Below the pieces are notes generated by a model that made no database searches, was not told where the DNA came from, and saw only the letters and a program-made list of their open reading frames with translations. A program made the translations under genes and the position numbers. Below, piece after piece: positions 11,197-18,888 of a stretch of 26,374 nucleotides of DNA; position 1 is the stretch's first letter; the number at the start of each line of letters is the position of its first letter. Origin of the DNA: a virus; IMG/VR virus record IMGVR_UViG_3300025118_000118, positions 1-26,374 of that record. One strand, 5' to 3'.

Positions 11197-12642
11197 ATGT
11201 TACAAGAATTTCGAAAATGGAGGCGACAGCTCGGAACTTTGGTTCTCGCCTTCTTCACCTTTCCACTACTTAGTATCAGCTTCTCAGCGGATACAAGTTT
11301 TTCAGGAAGCTATCTTCCCTGGAGCGGAAGAACGATAACGGGCATTACAAGCCTCACAGCAACCACGCTGGGCGGTACGACAGCCAATATCACAACCCTT
11401 AACTTGACCAATGACCTCTCAGTAGCTAACGGGGGTACAGGGGCGAGTACGGCAGGGGACGCAAGGACAAACCTTGGCCTTGTGATTGGTACCGACGTAC
11501 AGGCGCAAGATGATAACCTCGATGATATCGCGGGTTTCTCGGCCTCACCCGCTGATAGTAATATCATTGTGGGTAACGGTTCTGCTTTTGTTCTGGAGTC
11601 TGGTGCAACCGCAAGAACATCACTAGGGGTAGCCATTGGCACAAATGTGCAGGCCCAGGATGATGAGCTTGATGCGATTGCCGGGACAACTTCAGCAGCC
11701 GATAAGCTCCCTTATTTTACGGGTTCAGGTACAGCAGCTACTTTGGATTTCACATCCTTTACAAGAAGCTTTATCGATGACGCGAATGAAGCCACTCTGA
11801 AGGCTACTCTTAACATGGAAGCCGGTACAGACTTCCAGGGCTATGACGCGACCCTCGATGACTTCGCAGGGCTGAGTCCTACTGCCGGGAGACTGATCTT
11901 TGGTGATGGATCTAACTTCACCTTGCAAACCACCGCCGAAGCAAAAACCCATCTGGGCCTTGTTATAGGTACTGATGTGCAGGCGCAAGACGATGAGCTT
12001 GATGATCTGGCGGGGCTTTCCCCAACAGACAGCAATTTTGTTGTGGGTAATGGATCAGCGTTTGTTCTTGAGTCCGGGGCCACAGTAAGAACCTCTCTGG
12101 GGCTTTCTATTGGGTCTGATGTTCAGGCTTACCATGAGGAACTGGCCAACATCGTTGGGTTGACCATGACTGACAGCACCTTTGCCGTTGGTAATGGATC
12201 AGATATCGTCATGGAAGATGCGGCTACAGCTCGTACTTCTATGGGTCTCGGTACTATTTCCACAATGGCCGCTAACAATATCATCGTTACTGGGGGTACG
12301 GTTGCTGGTGTTGCCATTACCAATTCAAGTTTCTCAGGCACAGTAAATCAGTCAGCTCTTGTTAAAACAGGAAGCTATACTGCTTCAGCCGGTGAGATTG
12401 TCGGCGTTGTTTCTACTGGCGGGGCTTTTAGGGTTACTTTCCCTACTAATCCCACAGCAGGAGATATGATCCGAATTACAGACCTTGGACTTGCACTAGA
12501 AACTAATGCGGTAGTATTAGATGCTGGCGAGGCCACAGACCACATGAACGGGACTACCCAGAGTCTATCCCTCGATTGGAACGGGCTAGATCTCAGGTGT
12601 ATCGCGACCAGTGTTTCGGCCTGGTCCTGTTCAGGAACCTAG
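11197..12642 (+). CDS. Repeat-rich tail-fibre-like protein with signal peptide (481 aa)
   Basis: It starts MLQEFRKWRRQLGTLVLAFF; basic N region, hydrophobic core 12-28 and cleavage site FSA before Asp32. Mature sequence opens DTSFSGSYLPW, nearly the same as the next gene. Residues about 80-370 hold at least five fibre repeats of 40-50 aa, built on 'LGLVIGTDVQAQDDELDDLA' and 'VGNGSAFVLESGATARTSLG', as in phage side-tail fibres. The C terminus (about 390-481) is the beta module shared with the 113-aa gene ('RVTFPTNPTAGDMIRITDLG'). AGGAGG lies 10 nt before the ATG. It is probably a trimeric fibre or surface adhesin. The signal peptide is the odd feature. Confidence 0.82.
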   Translation: MLQEFRKWRRQLGTLVLAFFTFPLLSISFSADTSFSGSYLPWSGRTITGITSLTATTLGGTTANITTLNLTNDLSVANGGTGASTAGDARTNLGLVIGTDVQAQDDNLDDIAGFSASPADSNIIVGNGSAFVLESGATARTSLGVAIGTNVQAQDDELDAIAGTTSAADKLPYFTGSGTAATLDFTSFTRSFIDDANEATLKATLNMEAGTDFQGYDATLDDFAGLSPTAGRLIFGDGSNFTLQTTAEAKTHLGLVIGTDVQAQDDELDDLAGLSPTDSNFVVGNGSAFVLESGATVRTSLGLSIGSDVQAYHEELANIVGLTMTDSTFAVGNGSDIVMEDAATARTSMGLGTISTMAANNIIVTGGTVAGVAITNSSFSGTVNQSALVKTGSYTASAGEIVGVVSTGGAFRVTFPTNPTAGDMIRITDLGLALETNAVVLDAGEATDHMNGTTQSLSLDWNGLDLRCIATSVSAWSCSGT

Positions 12643-12669
12643 AAAGAATCAGTTTGCAGGAGGGTGAGA

Positions 12670-15528
12670 GTGAACCACAAGATCATGCACAAGTTTAATT
12701 TGTTAAGGGCAGTCAAAATGCCATTGGTCCTGTGTACCATTTTTTTATGCCTCTCACCCTTTCTGTACTCTGCTGATACAAGTTTCAAGGGAAGTTATCT
12801 TCCCTGGGCCTCCAGGATCATTACCCTTACGGGGGTTGATGCGAGTGGAACAGTTACCGCAACCAATCTTCAGATTAACGGTAGCGGTACTTTTGCAGAT
12901 GACGTTCAGATCAATGACGATCTCAATGTCTCATCTGAAGGAACCTTTGCTTCTATTGTAGTCACAGGGCTTACTGAAGGAACCATAGACAACGTGGTTA
13001 TTGGGGGCTCGACAGCGAAAGCGGGAACCTTTACCACCTTAATAGGTACTGCCGGAACTATTAACGGTTCAACTATTGGGGGTACTTCAGCAGGAGCAGG
13101 AACCTTTACAAATTTAACAGCCAACGGAACCTTTACCGCTACAGGCGGGACTATTGACGGGATTCCTATTGGGGCCACAACTTCTTCGGCCGCGCGGTTT
13201 CTTTACCTCACTAGCGCCGGGATGACTTTGACTTCTACGATTCAAGGGGGCGCTGATGCAGCCCTCGGGGATCTTACTCTTACGGGGGATATAGTAACCG
13301 CCGTTGGTGCAAATTTCTCAGGCAATATAACAGTGGTAGATATTAACTCCACAGGAAACATCTCAGGTTCAAGTTCTGCTTTTACTACCGCAGTCTTTAC
13401 AGAAGTGCCAAACGGGTTTATGGTCGATGGGACAGTGACCGCCACAAGTTTTTCTGGCGATGGGTCTGGGATTACAAACCTATCAGCGGGAACACAGATT
13501 GTTGACGGCGATGCCCATGCCACCGCGAGCGACGGCGTGAGTATCATATTCGATGTAGATGGTGGTGGTAATGAAATGACCATACTGACTACCTCAGTCG
13601 GTATCGGCACACCAACCCCAAGCAAAGAACTTACTGTGAATGGGGAAATCACGGCCTCATCTGAAATATCCAGTTCCACAACCGTTAGTGGCACCACCCT
13701 AACCGCATCCACATTGATCACAGCACCACAAGGAACTTTCACCAACATTTCAGGCAACGGAACCGGAATAGGGGGCGTGGTTCACACGGCCACAAATGAA
13801 ACCATCAATGGCACAAAAACCTTCTCTGATATTGATGTTGATGGCGGGTATATCGATGGAACCCCCATCGGCCAAACATCTGCATCAAATGCTAAATTTG
13901 GAATCGTGACGGCAACCACAGCCAACCTGACGACCATCAACGCCACAACGATCAACGGCACAATCAACACGGCTACTCAAGGCACCATAACAGACATCGG
14001 AACTCAAGTTACTGCCGACATTAACGGCGGGTATATCGACGGAACCCCCATCGGCCAGAATGTAGCTTCCAACGCAATCTTTGGAACCGCCACGGCTACG
14101 ACTGGAAACTTTACAACCATCAACGCCACAACGATCAACGGAACTTTGGGGGCCGCCGCACAGCCAAATATAACCAGCTTGGGCGCATTAGCCAGAGTCA
14201 CAGCTACCGACTTTGACGGATCAAATGGAAATTTCTCAGGAACCGTCACGGGGCAATTAAAGGGGGGCAACACTCCAACGGTTAGCGGCACAGATAGTGC
14301 ATCTCTCGGGGGCTTGAGAAATATTGTATCTGGAGATTATAGCTCAGTAGCGGCGGGAACAGACAACACCGCCAGTGGAAACTATAGCTTCATAGGCGGC
14401 GGGATTCAAAACAGCGCCTCGGATACATACAGCACGGTCCTTGGTGGATTGATAAACGCTGCCAACGGCTTTAATTCTTCGGTTCTCGGCGGGTCTAATA
14501 ACTTCGCGAATGGCGATAGATCTCTAATTCTTGGGGGGCAAAATCTAACCGTGACGGGTGAGAACGTGGTAGCCTTTCGGAATGGGAACCTATCCTCTCC
14601 CATCACCTTAACCGCAAGTTATACAATGTTTTTGGACTCCATGTCCTTATGCGTAAAAGAGGGCAACGAATGCACGGCGTCGAGCTACTCAAATGGGGAA
14701 ATTTACACTGACCGCGTATGGGCTGACGAAGCTCTCCATGTGGACGCGCCCGCTGGTGCAGCCTATGTTACTATTGACTCCGCTGATAATTTAGCTGCTG
14801 TTTATCTAAAAAGCGCTACGGAAGGAAGCGATTATGAATGGGCCGTTCAAGTCACCGCAAGCGCAGATGCTCTCTTGATAGGCACAGATACGGGGGCGGG
14901 GGCAAATCACGCATTCCACCCGAACTCGATGTCAATCAACGGTGTCAATCCGGCAGGATACACCCTTCACGTTAACGGCACTGAGCACGTTACCGGGGCA
15001 ATAACCAGCGACACCTCTATTGATGCGCCATCTGTAAAGGTCAGCGGTGTAAGTCTCGTGCTCCCCTCATACGGTGGGCTTTATATAGCCGATGACTCAA
15101 TCACCCAGGTTACTATCTCAGCGGCGGGGCATTACGCCACCACCTCAACCTGGACAAAATCAGTAGACAAGTCGGGATTCCTTACAGATTCGCAAGGTAA
15201 TTCAGATCACTCTACCTACCCAAGTGACGGATTCATAGTTGATACCAATGGGGCCGGGATATACAACTTTCAGCTTCAGGTTACCGCCAGCGGGACAAAT
15301 AACGCCGAGGTCAAAATCTATCCCCATATTGACGGGGTAATCATGGCGGGGTGCGGAATCAAGTTGAAACTAGACTCTGGTGGTAGCTCCAGTCGAGGAG
15401 CTGTTTCATGCCTTCAGACTCTATCTGTAGGAGAGTTTGTAGATGTTCGTATCACGGCAGACGGAGCGGGTAACACGGTGGCAATCTCTCCCGGAAACTT
15501 CACGCTCACAAGGGTGGATAATAACTAA
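12670..15528 (+). CDS. Large trimeric fibre/adhesin-like protein with signal peptide (about 952 aa)
   Basis: GTG 12670 is chosen because AGGAGG ends 6 nt before it; the in-frame GTG 12664 is too close. After NHKIMHKFNLLRAVK comes the core MPLVLCTIFLCLSPFLYSA, then DTSFKGSYLPW as in the previous gene. Next are Thr/Gly-rich strands, a duplicated unit 'GGYIDGTPIGQ' + 'TTINATTINGT' (about 395-500), and 'AAAQPNITSLG' of fibre type. Residues about 548-645 are YadA-head-like ('SGDYSSVAAGTDNTASGNYS', 'STVLGGLINAANGFNSSVLG'). The last 150 residues resemble a jelly-roll tip ('GIYNFQLQVTASGTNNAEVK'). Its stop overlaps the start of a chaperone-like gene. It is probably a receptor-binding fibre, or an exported adhesin. 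Confidence 0.82.
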   Translation: MNHKIMHKFNLLRAVKMPLVLCTIFLCLSPFLYSADTSFKGSYLPWASRIITLTGVDASGTVTATNLQINGSGTFADDVQINDDLNVSSEGTFASIVVTGLTEGTIDNVVIGGSTAKAGTFTTLIGTAGTINGSTIGGTSAGAGTFTNLTANGTFTATGGTIDGIPIGATTSSAARFLYLTSAGMTLTSTIQGGADAALGDLTLTGDIVTAVGANFSGNITVVDINSTGNISGSSSAFTTAVFTEVPNGFMVDGTVTATSFSGDGSGITNLSAGTQIVDGDAHATASDGVSIIFDVDGGGNEMTILTTSVGIGTPTPSKELTVNGEITASSEISSSTTVSGTTLTASTLITAPQGTFTNISGNGTGIGGVVHTATNETINGTKTFSDIDVDGGYIDGTPIGQTSASNAKFGIVTATTANLTTINATTINGTINTATQGTITDIGTQVTADINGGYIDGTPIGQNVASNAIFGTATATTGNFTTINATTINGTLGAAAQPNITSLGALARVTATDFDGSNGNFSGTVTGQLKGGNTPTVSGTDSASLGGLRNIVSGDYSSVAAGTDNTASGNYSFIGGGIQNSASDTYSTVLGGLINAANGFNSSVLGGSNNFANGDRSLILGGQNLTVTGENVVAFRNGNLSSPITLTASYTMFLDSMSLCVKEGNECTASSYSNGEIYTDRVWADEALHVDAPAGAAYVTIDSADNLAAVYLKSATEGSDYEWAVQVTASADALLIGTDTGAGANHAFHPNSMSINGVNPAGYTLHVNGTEHVTGAITSDTSIDAPSVKVSGVSLVLPSYGGLYIADDSITQVTISAAGHYATTSTWTKSVDKSGFLTDSQGNSDHSTYPSDGFIVDTNGAGIYNFQLQVTASGTNNAEVKIYPHIDGVIMAGCGIKLKLDSGGSSSRGAVSCLQTLSVGEFVDVRITADGAGNTVAISPGNFTLTRVDNN

Positions 15529-15845
15529 TGCCTCGAAGACCCAAGCCTTTAAGTGAAGGGGGTAAAAGCAGAATTAAAAATATTGAGAAACCCTTGGTGA
15601 TTATAAACCAATTGAACGGGGTTACTTTTACTTGGGATCGTAACAACAAGAAGGACGCGGATGTTTTGGTTAAAGACTGTGAGGAACACTTTCCCGTCTG
15701 TGTACGAAATATCAATGGGGAATATAAATACCCATCTTTCTCGGCACTGATTGCGCTATTGATTGAAGGGATCAAAGATCTCAATGGGCAGGTAAGGACT
15801 CACCAGGTAAAGCTCTGGGCCTTGGAGAAGAAGCTAAAGAAGTAA
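15528..15845 (+). CDS. Free-standing S74-type fibre chaperone domain
   Basis: 105 aa. 'KSRIKNIEKPLVIINQLNGV' then 'TFTWDR', 'FPVCVRNINGEYKYPSFSAL' and 'IALLIEGIKDLNGQVRTHQV' match the intramolecular chaperone domain (Peptidase_S74) that normally ends fibres. The hallmarks are R-x-K-NI, L-GV-F-W, the 'Y--L-ALLIE-IK-L' helix and a final coiled coil. Canonical domains have Ser three residues before the Arg (S-D-x-R-x-K), giving self-cleavage with Lys. Here Gly is at that place. The Glu-Val peptide-binding segment is degenerate ('DCEEHFPV'). Encoded with a TAATG overlap after the 952-aa fibre, it probably helps that fibre trimerise in trans, where cleavage is not needed. Confidence 0.78.
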   Translation: MPRRPKPLSEGGKSRIKNIEKPLVIINQLNGVTFTWDRNNKKDADVLVKDCEEHFPVCVRNINGEYKYPSFSALIALLIEGIKDLNGQVRTHQVKLWALEKKLKK

Positions 15846-16051
15846 TGGAAGATTCAGAAGGCATAGAGAAATTCTGCACCAGAGTCTTAGTACTAAGGAG
15901 AGAACTAAAAGAACTTGTAGAACACACAGAATGCAGCAAGAACCCAACAGGGATAACTTCACACAACGTAAGTTTGTCAGAGGCGTTGAATTGGGTAGAT
16001 GTAAGTATCAGCATGTTTTTAGATGAAGAAGCAAAAGTGAAACGATTATGA
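15845..16051 (+). CDS. Small helical protein, 68 aa, unknown
   Basis: Starts MEDSEGIEKFCTRVLVLRRE with a TAATG overlap on the previous stop. Two helices are likely: residues 8-29 and 42-66 ('LSEALNWVDVSISMFLDEEA'). Many short helical phage proteins have this layout, including cyclic-nucleotide sponges of the Acb2 type, but the key residues of that family are not recognisable and I do not assign it. Translational coupling on both sides supports a real gene. Confidence 0.65.
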   Translation: MEDSEGIEKFCTRVLVLRRELKELVEHTECSKNPTGITSHNVSLSEALNWVDVSISMFLDEEAKVKRL

Positions 16052-16389
16052 GCCCGGAACAGATGACTAAACGAATAGATAACTTGGTTAGACAGGTTGC
16101 GGATTCAGAAAAATGTATTGCCACTTTAAAGGAGCGAGTTCAAGGCCTACTCATTAGTTTGACCAATCACAAGGATAGGACTGAAAAGGAATTCGAAAGG
16201 ATGATTAGTGTGGGCGATAAATTAGCTAATGCAGTGGATCGGCTTACTACAGAAATGCACATTTTCCAGGTTAACGAGGCCAAGAAGGTTGGCAAAGAGG
16301 AAGGCAAGGCGTGGGTCTTTGCGAAGACCGCGGCCACAATGACCCTTTGCGCTTCTGTAGGGGGATTGATTGTGAAGTTTGTCAAATGA
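16048..16389 (+). CDS. Coiled-coil protein with C-terminal membrane helix (holin/XhlA-like?)
   Basis: A 113-aa protein whose ATG overlaps the preceding TGA. Residues 1-75 are a heptad-rich coiled coil ('MTKRIDNLVRQVADSEKCIA', 'MISVGDKLANAVDRLTTEMH'). Then 'GKEEGKAWVFAKTAATMTLC' leads into a hydrophobic segment 'ASVGGLIVKFVK' at the C terminus. This matches the plan of XhlA-type and other small phage lysis-associated membrane proteins. No endolysin is in the window, so a lysis role is uncertain. An alternative is a tail or fibre assembly factor anchored in the membrane. Confidence 0.65.
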   Translation: MSPEQMTKRIDNLVRQVADSEKCIATLKERVQGLLISLTNHKDRTEKEFERMISVGDKLANAVDRLTTEMHIFQVNEAKKVGKEEGKAWVFAKTAATMTLCASVGGLIVKFVK

Positions 16390-16526
16390 GTACCAAACAA
16401 ATATCTGATAACCCTCAAGGCCAGCAAGTGACCTCGGACGATTTAAAGAAGCCTAAAGAAGAGAAGCCTTTGAGTCAGGCTGAGATACTTTTAGGTAAGC
16501 CTTACCAGAAGAAATGGGAGAAATAA
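16386..16526 (+). CDS. 46-aa hydrophilic protein
   Basis: ATG 16386 overlaps the previous TGA (ATGA) and is preferred to the in-frame ATG 16311, which would lie wholly inside the upstream gene. The product starts MSTKQISDNPQGQQVTSDDL, is Lys/Glu/Pro-rich and ends EILLGKPYQKKWEK. It is probably disordered with a short C-terminal helix. Its TAA overlaps the next ATG. No family is recognised. Confidence 0.6.
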   Translation: MSTKQISDNPQGQQVTSDDLKKPKEEKPLSQAEILLGKPYQKKWEK

Positions 16527-16882
16527 TGGGGTGGTTGAGAAAGCTTTGGGGTCTAATCAAGCGGCCTATTAAAAGGATTGTTACCCAGGATGCCGCGGTG
16601 AATGTTATCGGGGAATTGGTATCTGTGATTATTACTGGAGTGGGGGAAGTGCTTATAGACCGTAAGACCCGGCAGAGACTCAGGGATTTGAACCTGCTTT
16701 TAGAGGGAGCCCTTGCCAAGCTCAGAGAATATGGGATTGTTATCCAAAAAGAAAGAGCCTTTAAAAAAGCACTTGAAGACTTTATCGATCATAAGAAGCT
16801 AGGTACTGAGGCCCAGAAGTGGGTTGAAGAGAGAATTACAAAAATCAGTGAAGAGGATATAGAAGATCCTGAGATACTATGA
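16526..16882 (+). CDS. Hypothetical protein with amphipathic N terminus, 118 aa
   Basis: ATG 16526 shares its A with the previous stop and has GGGAG 6 nt upstream; ATG 16514 is a weaker alternative. It begins MGWLRKLWGLIKRPIKRIVT, a basic amphipathic helix. A hydrophobic helix 'VNVIGELVSVIITGVGEVLI' (about 26-45) follows, then a charged helical C-terminal two thirds. It could associate with the membrane. Position next to the coiled-coil membrane protein suggests a shared lysis or envelope function, but this is inference. It ends in an ATGA overlap with the portal gene. Confidence 0.65.
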   Translation: MGWLRKLWGLIKRPIKRIVTQDAAVNVIGELVSVIITGVGEVLIDRKTRQRLRDLNLLLEGALAKLREYGIVIQKERAFKKALEDFIDHKKLGTEAQKWVEERITKISEEDIEDPEIL

Positions 16883-18888
16883 AATTAGAAAATTCTCAAA
16901 CATTTCCAGGTTCAAGGGGTGAAGTACAGCACTTCAATCTTGAGGACTACCCGGAAGCTAAACGGCAAAAGATGGAGGACTCCCATAAAAGGGATCTCTT
17001 CAGAGAGGGTATTTCCCGTTTAGAAAATACGATCAGCGGGGATGAGCATAACCGCAAGGATATGCACGATGACCTGAGGTTCCTCAACAACGATCAGTGG
17101 GATTCTGAGGTACTGGCAGCAAGAACTGAAGCGGGAAGACCCTGCATCACCGCGAACTACCTCTCAACCCTTGTCGATTCCATTGTTGGTGAATATCGTC
17201 AAAACCCCCCAGGGTTAAAGATTATCCCAAGGGGCGGGGAAGATGACGTAGAAGTAGCCAACATTCTACAGGGCCTTGTCAGGCATATTGAACAGAAGGG
17301 CAACGGCAGGACCGCGAGAACCTGGGCTTTGGAGTGTGCCGTCAAATGTGGACAGGGGTTTTACCGGGTAAAGACTCGATATAGGAATACCGAATCTTTT
17401 GACCAGGAAATCATCTATGAAAAAATACTCAACCCCTTATCAGTCTTTTCAGACCCCGATGCCGTAGGTGCTGACCTCGGGGATATGAACTTCTGTTTCA
17501 TTACTCAGAACATGTCTCGCACCAAGTTTAAAGAGATATTCCCCGGGCATACCCCGTCTTCGGTATCGATAGGTTCAGCCTCCACAGCCCTTAATTCTGG
17601 GGGAGAAGAGATCATCCGGGTCGCTGAGTATTGGTACAAAGAATACAAGAACAAAACTCTTGTCGAGATGGATAACGGGTCTGTCATGGAGAAGAAGTTA
17701 GTTCCAAAGGGAGAACGGAAGAGGATTAAGAAGACCCGCACTATTAAAGCTGCTCAGGTAAAAATGGCTTATATGAGCGGAAGTGAAATCCTTGGAGATC
17801 CTATAGAGTGGCCGGGGAAGTATATCCCCATCATCCGGGTCTACGGGAAAGAGGATGTAGTAGATGATGTAATCTACCGCCGGGGCATTGTCAGAAATGG
17901 TAAGGATTCCCAGCGGGTTTACAACTACATGCGCTCTTCTGCTGTAGAGCATGTGAGCCAAAGTCCCAGAGCCCCATACATAGGTACTAAAGAAATGTTT
18001 GAGGGGCACGAAGAGGAATGGGATAACTCTAACATTGAACCAAGGCAGAGGCTTACTTATCAACGTGACCCAGACGGCAATGTACCGAAAAGGGAGACCC
18101 CGCCTACAATCCCCTCAGGTATGGTCAACGAAGCTCAGAGTGCTGTCAATGACATGCACTTTACTACCGGAGTCTTTCAGGCAGCTACAGGGCAGAAGTC
18201 TAATGAGGTATCCGGCAAGGCCCTTCGAGCGAGAAATAGAGAGATTGCTAATAACGCCTATGCTTTTCTCGGCAATTTCAACAACGCTTTAATCCACGAA
18301 GGCCGGGTAATCGTTGATCTAATCCGGGGAGTCTATGACACCTTTCGTATTATTCAGATTGTAGATGAGATGGATCAGCCACAAGAGGCCGCGATCAATG
18401 TTCCTGATGATACTGTAACCCCCGGAAAGGGTGTTGATCGGGTTATTAGTGATGTGACTGTTGGTGAGTACGATGTGCAAGTAGCAGTAGGGCCAGGGTA
18501 TCAGACTAGAAGAGAAGAAGGTTTCGACCAGATACTTGAATTGACCCGGCACAACCCGAATATCCTCCCAATGGTTATGGATGTTCTCGCCGGGATGAGT
18601 GACTGGTACGGCGCGGATCAATTGAGACTTCGTTTTGAAAAAGCTCTGCCCCCAGATATTAAAGAGTCAGAAGGTATCGAAGCTGGGCCTCCTCCCCCTC
18701 CCGATCCAGCGGTACAGGCAGAGCAACAGAAGAATCAGTTTGAGCTTGAGAAATCCAAGCTCGAGATTCAGAAGCTACAGCTACAGGTTGAATCTAGCAA
18801 AAAAATGGATGATGAACGAGTTCAACAGGTGGCGGCGCAGACTGTTATGCGCCTCATGAAAAATGCACGAGAAAGGAGCAAACAGTAA
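16879..18888 (+). CDS. P22-like portal protein
   Basis: A 669-aa protein, close to the size of P22 gp1 (725 aa). It forms the dodecameric ring through which DNA enters and leaves the head. Family signs are 'LRFLNNDQWDSEVLAARTEA' then 'GRPCITANYLSTLVDSIVGE' (about 69-105), 'KILNPLSVFSDPDAVGADLG' (about 180-200), the wing/stem region and 'VSGKALRARNREIANNAYAF' (about 445-465). The C terminus has 'GPPPPPDPAVQAEQQ' followed by a long charged helix (about 610-669), equivalent to the barrel helices of P22-type portals. It is coupled by ATGA to the gene before and by TAATG to the scaffold gene. The assignment is strong. Confidence 0.9.
   Translation: MKLENSQTFPGSRGEVQHFNLEDYPEAKRQKMEDSHKRDLFREGISRLENTISGDEHNRKDMHDDLRFLNNDQWDSEVLAARTEAGRPCITANYLSTLVDSIVGEYRQNPPGLKIIPRGGEDDVEVANILQGLVRHIEQKGNGRTARTWALECAVKCGQGFYRVKTRYRNTESFDQEIIYEKILNPLSVFSDPDAVGADLGDMNFCFITQNMSRTKFKEIFPGHTPSSVSIGSASTALNSGGEEIIRVAEYWYKEYKNKTLVEMDNGSVMEKKLVPKGERKRIKKTRTIKAAQVKMAYMSGSEILGDPIEWPGKYIPIIRVYGKEDVVDDVIYRRGIVRNGKDSQRVYNYMRSSAVEHVSQSPRAPYIGTKEMFEGHEEEWDNSNIEPRQRLTYQRDPDGNVPKRETPPTIPSGMVNEAQSAVNDMHFTTGVFQAATGQKSNEVSGKALRARNREIANNAYAFLGNFNNALIHEGRVIVDLIRGVYDTFRIIQIVDEMDQPQEAAINVPDDTVTPGKGVDRVISDVTVGEYDVQVAVGPGYQTRREEGFDQILELTRHNPNILPMVMDVLAGMSDWYGADQLRLRFEKALPPDIKESEGIEAGPPPPPDPAVQAEQQKNQFELEKSKLEIQKLQLQVESSKKMDDERVQQVAAQTVMRLMKNARERSKQ

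Noticed and set aside
13242-13757. 171-codon open frame on - inside the large fibre gene
   Set aside because: It is the antisense shadow of Thr/Gly-rich repeats; Pro/Val-rich products like this are typical of antisense frames and it has no start signal.
15845-16051. Resemblance of the 68-aa helical protein to cyclic-nucleotide sponge proteins (Acb2-like)
   Set aside because: Only size and helix layout agree; the family's characteristic residues are not recognisable by eye.
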